Source: Actinobacteria bacterium UBA4719 (GTDB lineage: Bacteria > Actinomycetota > Actinomycetes > Actinomycetales > Dermatophilaceae). Taken from it: 32,262 bases of DNA. The notes under the pieces were generated by a model. It saw only the letters and a list, made by a program, of their open reading frames with translations. It was not told the origin of the DNA and ran no database searches. Of the stretch, positions 26,553 through 32,262 are shown piece by piece (position 1 is the first letter of the stretch; every line of letters begins with the position of its first letter). The stretch covers positions 21,344 to 53,605 of the forward strand of contig DHJN01000211.1 in assembly GCA_002404345.1 (NCBI GenBank). Direction: 5' to 3'. A program made the translations under genes and the position numbers.

Positions 26553-27433
26553 GCCGCCACGGCCTGAGCAAAGAGGTTGGCGAATCGGGCTTGCTCGCAC
26601 GCATGGCCGCTGTCGCGCAACATCCGAAGGGCCCGCGTTCGTGACGTTCCGGGGTGCTGGGCCCTCAGGGTTTCAATAAACTCCAGCACCAGTGCGTCCG
26701 TCAGAGTTCTACGGTCGTAACGCTCGGTCTTGCGCACTCCATCGGCCCACGTCACCCAGCCCTTCATCCTCTGAGCGTCCGTCAATTTCGGCTCAGTCAG
26801 TTTTCGAAGCCACGCCTCGGCCATACGCAGGTTCAGGCTCCCAGCAGTCCCCCCGAGCACATGACGCAGTCCAAGGTCTGACCTCAGGCGAGTCAGCCCG
26901 GCAATTTCTCGAGAGCCACCAACGAGCAAATGGTCGCCAGGAGTCTCCGCCAACCGGGCCAGGTCGGCGTCCAGCGCAGACGCATACGTCTCGGACAACA
27001 CCACGACTGTGGCGTCACCGGCCACTCCCGCGAGTGTCTTGCCTCCCACGGCACAGAACTGAGTCCACCAATCGCGGTTTCCGGCAACGGAACTGGCGAC
27101 TGAGTCGTCGTGGCCGACTGTGAAGGTGGCTCCGTATGCGGGAGCCAAGGCCGAGGCTGGGACCAGTCCCAGCCCGGCCGACGCAACGAACAGTCGTGGT
27201 TCGAAACCTGCTGCAGCGGCTGCACCCAGCACTGCCTCCGCTCGGCGCCACGCCTCCCCGGCATACAGGTGACTCACTGGCTTCTTGCCGACCGCGGCAT
27301 CCAGACGCCGCAGCCAGGTGTCGTGGCGTTCTGTCAGACTCAGTTTGGGAAGGTGCCGTACTTGGCACTCCCGAGTTGCAGGGGCCGATTTGCGTTCAGT
27401 GCATGTGACCACCACGGTCAATTTTGGCTTCAC
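26549..27433 (-). CDS. dpdC: DpdC-like protein (YaaA/DUF6884-like pattern)
   Basis: A 294-residue protein. I prefer GTG 27433 over the upstream TTG 27475 because GGGAGG precedes it by four bases and KPKLTVVVTCTERKS is a natural first strand. The pattern VVVTCTERKS, then SHLYAGEAWRRAEAVL, then LFVASAGLGLVPASALAPAYGATF, then VVVLSETYASALDADL resembles DUF6884/YaaA-type proteins, with a cysteine (Cys11) after the first strand. The C-terminal ~80 residues (MKGWVTWADGVRKTERYDRR onward) form a separate helical domain. It is first in the modification operon, matching DpdC, which in Salmonella converts inserted preQ0 to the amido (ADG) form. That role is inferred from operon position; homology to DpdC itself needs a search. 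Confidence 0.6.
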   Translation of the reverse strand: MKPKLTVVVTCTERKSAPATRECQVRHLPKLSLTERHDTWLRRLDAAVGKKPVSHLYAGEAWRRAEAVLGAAAAAGFEPRLFVASAGLGLVPASALAPAYGATFTVGHDDSVASSVAGNRDWWTQFCAVGGKTLAGVAGDATVVVLSETYASALDADLARLAETPGDHLLVGGSREIAGLTRLRSDLGLRHVLGGTAGSLNLRMAEAWLRKLTEPKLTDAQRMKGWVTWADGVRKTERYDRRTLTDALVLEFIETLRAQHPGTSRTRALRMLRDSGHACEQARFANLFAQAVAA

Positions 27434-27556
27434 GGCGCCTCCCAACCCAGGTTCGTAACTGACGGAGTGTTGCAACTACTCTAGTCCGCAGTTACGTCAT
27501 ATCCTCGAATCAGACGCGGTGTGTGGACAAGTCAGGCAAGAACTTCGGAGGTAGTG
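27434..27556. promoter_or_regulatory. Divergent promoter region of dpdC and queC with a 43-bp interrupted dyad
   Basis: In the 123-bp gap between divergent starts, CGTAACTGACGGA (27454-27466) and TCCGCAGTTACG (27485-27496) form inverted arms that match at 12 positions with one bulged A. Nested inside are GAGT/ACTC and the perfect palindrome GTTGCAAC (27469-27476). The symmetry suits an operator controlling both operons, or a stem-loop in the dpdC leader that begins 21 bases before the GTG. queC has a strong GGAGG five bases before its ATG. No clear -35/-10 pair was identified. Confidence 0.6.
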
Positions 27557-28246
27557 ATGGAACGACCGGCGATCGTGCTCCTGAGCGGGGGGCTTGACTC
27601 AACGACCGTGCTTGCGATTGCGAAGTCTCAGGGATACACCCCCTTCGCGTTGAGCTTCCGGTACGGACAACGCCACGCCGTCGAACTCCTTGCTGCGGCC
27701 ATGGTGGTCGAAGCCCAGGGGGTTGGGCGTCACGTGGTGGCCGACATCGACCTACGCGTCTTCGGCGGGTCGGCGCTTACTTCCGATCTCGCCGTACCCA
27801 AGCATGATTCAGCCCATGAGGTAGCGACTGACATCCCCGTCACGTACGTGCCGGCTCGCAACACCATCTTCCTTTCTTTCGCCCTGGCATACGCCGAGAC
27901 CGTCGGTGCGAGCGACATCTTCATCGGAGTCAGCGCCCTGGATTACTCGGGCTACCCTGACTGCCGGCCTGAGTACATAAAGGCATACGAGACGATGGCG
28001 AACTTGGCGACAAAGGCCGGGGTCGAGGGGGCAAAACTCACGATCCACACGCCACTCATCTCGCTATCTAAGGCCGACACCATCCGACGCGGACTTGAAT
28101 TGGGTGTGGACTACGGGCTTACCAGTTCCTGCTACGACCCCAGCTCGGACGGTCGACCCTGTGGCCACTGCGACTCGTGCCTGTTGCGCCTCAAGGGGTT
28201 CGCGGAGACTGGAACGACAGATCCGCTGCGATACCAGGACACGTGA
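27557..28246 (+). CDS. queC: QueC, 7-cyano-7-deazaguanine (preQ0) synthase
   Basis: A 229-residue enzyme converting 7-carboxy-7-deazaguanine plus ammonia and ATP into preQ0. Start ATG 27557 is supported by GGAGG five bases upstream; the frame is open a further 12 codons upstream but without a better site. The ATP pyrophosphatase loop [10 protein letters not shown] (Ser10 to Thr17) opens the protein, [11 protein letters not shown] follows, and the C-terminal zinc site [18 protein letters not shown] holds four cysteines. All hallmark residues are present. It leads the preQ0 operon, and its stop overlaps the queE GTG. Here it supplies the base for DNA modification rather than, or as well as, queuosine. 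Confidence 0.95.
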   Translation: MERPAIVLLSGGLDSTTVLAIAKSQGYTPFALSFRYGQRHAVELLAAAMVVEAQGVGRHVVADIDLRVFGGSALTSDLAVPKHDSAHEVATDIPVTYVPARNTIFLSFALAYAETVGASDIFIGVSALDYSGYPDCRPEYIKAYETMANLATKAGVEGAKLTIHTPLISLSKADTIRRGLELGVDYGLTSSCYDPSSDGRPCGHCDSCLLRLKGFAETGTTDPLRYQDT

Positions 28247-28884
28247 CCCTGGTGTACAAGATCAAAGAGATCTTCTACACCCTCCAGGGTGAGGGCACGC
28301 ACGCTGGGCGGCCGGCAGTGTTCTGCCGATTCTCGCTGTGCAACCTGTGGACCGGCCGCGAGGAGGACCGCACTCGAGCCGTCTGCCAATTCTGCGACAC
28401 AGATTTCGTGGGAACCGATGGCCCAGGCGGGGGCCGCTTCGACACCCCCGAAGCCTTGGCCGATGCGGTTGCCGCACAATGGCCCTCGGAATCACGTGAC
28501 CACCGAATGGTCGTTTGCACTGGCGGGGAACCTCTCCTGCAACTCGATCTCGCCGCGGTTTCAGCGCTGCATGACCAAGGCTTCTATGTCGCAGTTGAGA
28601 CGAACGGGACCCAGCACGTAACGGCTGGCATCGACTGGGTTTGCGTCAGCCCGAAGATCGGCGCCGACATCGTTGTCACCTCAGGGGACGAACTCAAGTT
28701 GGTCTACCCCCAGACGGGAGGCGACCCAGAACAGTTCGATTCACTCAACTTCAGCAACTTCCGGCTGCAACCGATGGACAGCCCCAAACGCGTCGAAAAC
28801 ACCACAGCCGCCGTCGAGTACTGCCTGAAGCACCCCCAGTGGCAACTCAGCCTGCAAACCCACAAGTACCTAGGAATCCCGTGA
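28243..28884 (+). CDS. queE: QueE, 7-carboxy-7-deazaguanine synthase (radical SAM)
   Basis: A 213-residue radical SAM enzyme that contracts CPH4 to 7-carboxy-7-deazaguanine. GTG 28243 is taken as start because it overlaps the queC stop (GTGA) and gives the family N-terminus [20 protein letters not shown]. The cluster motif is CNLWTG...VCQFCDTDF with CX14CX2C spacing rather than the standard CX3CX2C; this spacing is known in some QueE enzymes. [13 protein letters not shown] (the GGEP SAM-binding motif) and VAVETNGTQ follow. The normal length and intact motifs indicate a working enzyme. It is translationally coupled to queC and queD. Confidence 0.94.
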   Translation: MTLVYKIKEIFYTLQGEGTHAGRPAVFCRFSLCNLWTGREEDRTRAVCQFCDTDFVGTDGPGGGRFDTPEALADAVAAQWPSESRDHRMVVCTGGEPLLQLDLAAVSALHDQGFYVAVETNGTQHVTAGIDWVCVSPKIGADIVVTSGDELKLVYPQTGGDPEQFDSLNFSNFRLQPMDSPKRVENTTAAVEYCLKHPQWQLSLQTHKYLGIP

Positions 28885-29261
28885 CGAGCGCCCAGGCAGA
28901 GATCTTCCGTGAGTTCACCTTCGAGGCCGCGCATCGGCTTCCGAACGTGCCGAACGGTCACAAATGCGCCCGCCTCCACGGCCATTCCTACCGAGTCATC
29001 GTCCATGTCAGCGGTCCCGTCGGCGAACAGACCGGGTGGGTGATGGACTTCGGCGATCTCAAAGCCGCGTTCTGCCCGCTCGAGCAGCAGTTGGATCACT
29101 ACTACTTGAACGACGTTCCAGGACTTGAGAACCCCACCAGCGAGAATCTCGCTCGGTGGATCTGGGAGCGCTTGACGCCGCGCCTGCCTGAACTTTCGGC
29201 GGTCACCGTTCGCGAGACCTGCACTTCGGGATGCATCTACAGGGGGCCGGGACATGCGTGA
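28881..29261 (+). CDS. queD: QueD, 6-carboxy-5,6,7,8-tetrahydropterin synthase
   Basis: A 126-residue enzyme converting 7,8-dihydroneopterin triphosphate into CPH4. GTG 28881 overlaps the queE stop as GTGA and gives the right family length. Zinc ligands are His18 in FEAAHRLP and His33/His35 in LHGHSY; the catalytic Cys29 lies in [24 protein letters not shown] and [14 protein letters not shown] are the usual T-fold motifs, and [11 protein letters not shown] contains the late Glu that binds the pterin. It overlaps folE2 by eight bases. Confidence 0.95.
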   Translation: MTSAQAEIFREFTFEAAHRLPNVPNGHKCARLHGHSYRVIVHVSGPVGEQTGWVMDFGDLKAAFCPLEQQLDHYYLNDVPGLENPTSENLARWIWERLTPRLPELSAVTVRETCTSGCIYRGPGHA

Positions 29262-30021
29262 CATTCAAAGTGAGCACGATGGCAGAGGTGTGGCCGTCGA
29301 TCGGGTCGGGATCTCTGGGCTGAGGTATCCGCTCACCTTCACAGACGGCGAGCTCCGGCAGGAAGGGATTGCTGACCTAGAGGTCACCGTGCAACTGCAG
29401 GCGGACCGCCGCGGAACCCACATGAGCCGGATGGTCGAAATCGTCCATAACCACCTGACCGAACTCGACCCCCGCCGACTGCCGATCGTCTTGAAGGCCG
29501 CGGCACACCACTTGGATGCCCCAGCGCTTACCGTCAGTGCGTCCCTACCGATCAGCACGCTCGTCGCCGCCCCAGCCACTAAGGCGCCAGCGTGGCAGGT
29601 GCACGACCTCAACATCTCGGGGGTCCTCGAGCCAGACTCAGTCCGCGTCACAACGACCGTCTCCTCAGAGGTAACCAGCCTTTGTCCCTGTTCCAAAGCC
29701 ATATCTGAGTATGGCGCTCACAATCAGCGGAGCCGTGTCACGCTTGCCGCGATCGGTGACGGTGACGCTCCGTACCCGATCCCGGTGACCGAACTCATCG
29801 AACTCGTGCGAAGCAATGGTTCAGCTCCGGTGTATCCGTTGGTAAAGCGACCCGACGAGCGCCACATCACGATGCAGGCCTTCGATCACCCCGCCTTTGT
29901 CGAGGACATGGCCCGTGAGTTGTCACTCGCCTGTCGGCGCAGAGGTGTCGCACACAGGGTCGAGGTTCGCAATTTTGAGAGCATCCACAGCCATGACGCG
30001 ATCGCCACAATCACTGCTTAG
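29254..30021 (+). CDS. folE2: GTP cyclohydrolase FolE2 (type IB)
   Basis: A 255-residue enzyme converting GTP to 7,8-dihydroneopterin triphosphate, the first step towards preQ0. The signature [19 protein letters not shown] (Cys144, Cys146, His156) identifies the FolE2/MptA family rather than classical Fol[14 protein letters not shown] at the N-terminus and [12 protein letters not shown] at the C-terminus are also FolE2 features. FolE2 does not strictly require zinc, unlike FolE, so carrying this version may make the island independent of host zinc status and of host FolE. It is the last gene of the operon, overlapping queD by eight bases. Confidence 0.93.
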   Translation: MRDIQSEHDGRGVAVDRVGISGLRYPLTFTDGELRQEGIADLEVTVQLQADRRGTHMSRMVEIVHNHLTELDPRRLPIVLKAAAHHLDAPALTVSASLPISTLVAAPATKAPAWQVHDLNISGVLEPDSVRVTTTVSSEVTSLCPCSKAISEYGAHNQRSRVTLAAIGDGDAPYPIPVTELIELVRSNGSAPVYPLVKRPDERHITMQAFDHPAFVEDMARELSLACRRRGVAHRVEVRNFESIHSHDAIATITA

Positions 30022-30037
30022 GGAGGCCATCCTTCCC
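30021..30037. terminator. Possible hairpin after folE2
   Basis: GGGAGG and CTTCCC pair (one G-U) around the loop CCATC, beginning at the last base of the folE2 stop codon. It sits in the 34-bp gap between folE2 and the convergent GIY-YIG gene. No T-tract is present. Confidence 0.35.
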
Positions 30038-30055
30038 ACACTGCGATCTGCGACT

Positions 30056-30929
30056 CTAGCCCCGGTTCCAGCCGACCCGGCGCAGATCCCAACGTTGGAT
30101 TAGCTCGGCCTCCGCGATGAGAAGCGACTGCTTGAGGTCTGGACCGCGGCTGGGCCAATCGAACGGCTTGACCCAATGCTGAACGATCCAGTCCTCCCGG
30201 ACGGCCTTGGCGACGTGAACGTTTATTCGTTGCCGAGTGGCGCCTGCATGGATTGGCCGGCCTAGCGTTGACCACCTCGACCACCCCCGTTTCGCGGCAG
30301 GAGGCCCTTGGTCACCATCCACAGGTGGGTGGTCATGCCCACGTAGACGACTCGGAGCACGTCGGGGTCTTGCCGATGCAGGGTGAAGGCGTAGAGCCCC
30401 CGGCATCGGGCACATCACCGACGGTTATCCACTCACACCCAACGACACCGTCCAGTTGCACCTCTCGCTGACTAATGTGCAACTGAAGCGGACGGAACCC
30501 AATGGTGTCCATATCGGTGGCCCCGACTGTTGCGCCAGCATCTTGATCGGCCAGCGACGGGAGGGAAGTCTGAAGAGACGACCGCTTAGGTCGCCGAGGG
30601 GGCTCAAGCGCGGGTGTCGGCCTCGAAGTGGCTCGGGCCGGAGTCAAGATGGGCACGAGCATTTCACTTGAGCCCGTGGTGACACCTGGATCGGTGAGGA
30701 TCGCGAAAAGGTATGACGGGCCCTGTAGGTCCTGCAGTTGGCCAGGGCCTCGCAGGGGTAACCTCTGGTACGCCTGCTGGAACTGACAGCGGGCCAGCAG
30801 GCGGTTGGTCGTGATCGGTGCGACTGCGTTGCCCACGATGCTAAATGTGAACTGCCGTCCTGTCTTCTGCCTGAACTCGGAACCGGCCAGGGCTGCGATT
30901 CTTTCCCAGATGGTTGTGAAGTTGTCCAT
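30056..30929 (-). pseudogene. GIY-YIG nuclease fusion protein with two frameshifts
   Basis: Three successive minus-strand frames join into one protein of about 291 residues if two single bases are restored. The first frame (30929 down to about 30400) begins MDNFTTIWERIAALAGSEF and has a compact N-terminal domain ending QGPSYLFAILTD, then a Pro/Ser-rich linker. At a C5 run (30397-30401) the frame must shift to give GLYAFTLHR and VVYVGMTTHLW, the GIY-YIG core. A second shift near 30262 removes a TAG and gives YGRPIHAGATRQR through AEAELIQRWDLRRVGWNRG, with the family's late Glu and Asn. The total of 874 bp is exactly two short of a whole frame. It may be a true pseudogene or two sequencing deletions, since one is at a homopolymer. 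The partner of the N-terminal domain is unknown. Confidence 0.72.
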
Positions 30930-31079
30930 GGCGTCTCCCGAGCACTTGTCGTTGTGACCCTATGACTTCAGCATGCGTACAAACACTGGGGTCCCGTCTA
31001 GTAACTTCGGAGAACTACTTCAGCGCTGGTTGGTAGGCGCCATGGGTCGTCACAGCTAGCAGGGACTCGGCGATTCGAA
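30930..31079. promoter_or_regulatory. Gap between relaxase end and GIY-YIG gene
   Basis: These 150 bp lie between the stop of the relaxase and the start of the GIY-YIG gene, both on the minus strand. They should hold the GIY-YIG promoter if it is independently transcribed. I see no convincing promoter, terminator or coding frame. Confidence 0.3.
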
Positions 31080-32262
31080 TCAGGGGTGGCCAGGTTCTAT
31101 GACGGTCGTTGGCGTCAATGGGTCTCGAGCCAAGTCGACGGTGCGTGCAATCTTCATTGCGGTCGCCACGGCATGCTGTGCGTCCTGGTAATGCGCCGTC
31201 TGCTCGCGTGACCGGGGCTCGCCACCCAGGACTGCTCGCCCGTTGATCTGCCACCGGTCGCGGTAGGCGGCGATGGTGTCCAGCCGTGATAGCCATTGCT
31301 CGCGACGATCATGATCGTCCAGAGGTCGGCCCAGCTGCATCGCCCACGGCTTCCGGTTCTCGACTGCCTCGAGTGTCAGCGACCTGGTGTGCTGCTCGAT
31401 CAAGGTGCGGCGATCCTCCAGTGCCTTCGTCATGTCGGGGTCGTTGACGCCGGTGGCCACTCGGAGCAGGCCGACGATTCGCTCTGAATGTTGGTCGCTA
31501 CCGGCGGACTCGATCCGCTTGGTGACCCGCCCGTGAAGCAAGGCTGCGATGTCGTCCGCGCTGGTGACGGTCCGGCCCTGGACCAGCGCTGGAACGACGC
31601 GGTCGAGGTCGAGGCAACGCGCTTCGGCGTCGCGGAAGGCCGTCATGAGCGGACCCCACGCCTCGGATGCGCGAACAGTCTCAGCCTCGCTTGGCGTGAG
31701 CCCGGATGAGGCGACTACTGCGGCGTACCGCTCTTCGTTGGCCCGGCGGGCGATCGTGTCGTACTCGGCCCAGAGCCTGGTGATGCTGTGGCTGTTCGCC
31801 CATTCCTCGGTGATGGTGAGGGTGGCGGACTTGTCGGCGCCGGAGTTGGCCAGGACGTTCCGCAGTACGTCGGCCGGTGCGAGCTCGTCGGGTGGTTCGT
31901 GGGAGGTGGCGATGTCGGGGTCGTACCTGGTGTCGACATACAGCCGGTTGCTTTCCCGCCCGCGGGTGGCCATCACGTACAGCGGTTCACGGAGAGTGGT
32001 CGCCGAGACGAAGGCGTGGGCGGTCTCGACGGTGCGGCCCTGGGCACGGTGCGCGGTCGTGGCATACCCGAGCTCGACATGCTCCCGAACGTAGGCTGCG
32101 GGCAGGGTCGCCCGCCCGGTCCCGTTGGTCCGCTGCACGGCCATTGCCCCGTCGGCCCGGACAGCAGTGACAGTCCATTGGTCGCCGTTCTTTACAAAAC
32201 CGCGACCCGCGGGCAAAACCCCCCTGGTGTGGGGGGGGGGGGGGCGGACCCCCCCCCCCCCC
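31080..32262 (-). CDS. MobF/TraA-type relaxase-helicase, C-terminal part
   Basis: The minus-strand frame is credible from about 32216 down to 31080 (378 residues); the N-terminus lies beyond the window. FVKNGDQWTVTAVRADGAMAV followed by LPAAYVREHVELGYATTAHRAQGRTVETAH is the C-terminal UvrD-like helicase signature (motifs V and VI region) of TraA/MobF relaxases, as is PLYVMATRGRESNRLYVDT. The last ~280 residues are helical and variable, as usual in actinobacterial homologues. The complete protein would nick oriT, bind the 5' end and unwind the transferred strand during conjugation. Its presence with the serine integrase suggests an ICE or mobilizable island. The first ~45 bases upstream are homopolymers and unreliable. 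Confidence 0.85.
   Translation of the reverse strand, partial: GGGGVRPPPPHTRGVLPAGRGFVKNGDQWTVTAVRADGAMAVQRTNGTGRATLPAAYVREHVELGYATTAHRAQGRTVETAHAFVSATTLREPLYVMATRGRESNRLYVDTRYDPDIATSHEPPDELAPADVLRNVLANSGADKSATLTITEEWANSHSITRLWAEYDTIARRANEERYAAVVASSGLTPSEAETVRASEAWGPLMTAFRDAEARCLDLDRVVPALVQGRTVTSADDIAALLHGRVTKRIESAGSDQHSERIVGLLRVATGVNDPDMTKALEDRRTLIEQHTRSLTLEAVENRKPWAMQLGRPLDDHDRREQWLSRLDTIAAYRDRWQINGRAVLGGEPRSREQTAHYQDAQHAVATAMKIARTVDLARDPLTPTTVIEPGHP
32219..32262. other. Homopolymer-rich window end, probably poor assembly
   Basis: The last 44 bases are nearly all long runs of G and C, within what should be relaxase coding sequence. This is not plausible biology for a conserved helicase and looks like low-quality sequence at a contig end. 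It cautions against trusting single-base indels nearby. Confidence 0.7.

Noticed and set aside
27434..27556. preQ1-type riboswitch before the preQ0 or dpdC operon
   Set aside because: The dyad does not resemble the preQ1-I, -II or -III aptamer cores and lacks the A-rich tail, so an operator or simple hairpin is more likely.
30253..30671. Plus-strand small ORFs across the GIY-YIG gene as independent genes
   Set aside because: They have no recognisable features or ribosome sites, and the minus strand joins into a recognisable nuclease.
1..32262. CRISPR array
   Set aside because: No regularly spaced direct repeats were seen and no cas-like gene is present; the only clear tandem repeat is the two-copy element at 1840-1887.

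Overview
The window looks like a high-GC actinobacterial chromosome segment carrying an integrated mobile island. Lineage evidence is the F420-type LLM oxidoreductase, frequent GTG starts, GC-rich codon use in the flanks and a tRNA-Leu(GAG) with no encoded CCA. I cannot fix the genus.

Left flank (1-3431): ordinary chromosomal genes. These are a partial LLM-class oxidoreductase (-), an aldo/keto reductase (+), a small acidic protein (-), an M20 metallopeptidase (-) and tRNA-Leu(GAG). A tandem palindromic repeat lies just upstream of the small acidic gene.

Island start (3413-5520): a large serine recombinase ends inside the tRNA-Leu gene on the opposite strand. It is translationally coupled to a 57-aa upstream ORF. 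This marks the tRNA 3' end as the likely attachment site.

Dpd system (5521-30021): a complete 7-deazaguanine DNA modification-restriction system in three modules. (1) A plus-strand operon of eight genes, 5521-22966, every junction overlapping by 1-8 bp: SNF2-like DpdE, RecQ-like DpdF, DpdG, ATPase DpdH, DpdI, giant helicase DpdJ, PLD nuclease DpdK and a DpdD-like protein. By analogy with the Salmonella enterica serovar Montevideo dpd cluster this is the restriction side. (2) A convergent minus-strand modification operon, 27433 down to 23043: DpdC-like protein, a first DGQQR/DpdB-like protein, DpdA (tRNA-guanine transglycosylase homologue) and a second DGQQR/DpdB-like protein. (3) A divergent plus-strand preQ0 operon, 27557-30021: queC, queE, queD and folE2. 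Together these should make preQ0 from GTP, insert it into DNA in place of guanine, convert it further, and attack DNA lacking the mark. The modification and preQ0 operons diverge from a 123-bp gap holding a 43-bp interrupted dyad.

Right part (30022-32262): a GIY-YIG nuclease gene with two apparent single-base deletions, then the C-terminal part of a MobF/TraA-type relaxase-helicase running off the end. This suggests an integrative and conjugative or mobilizable element whose right end lies outside the window. The last ~45 bases are long G and C homopolymers and look like poor assembly, so the two frameshifts may be sequence errors.

The least expected features are the pair of DpdB-like paralogues flanking dpdA, the recombinase frame terminating in the tRNA, the divergent dyad and the island-borne GIY-YIG fusion.
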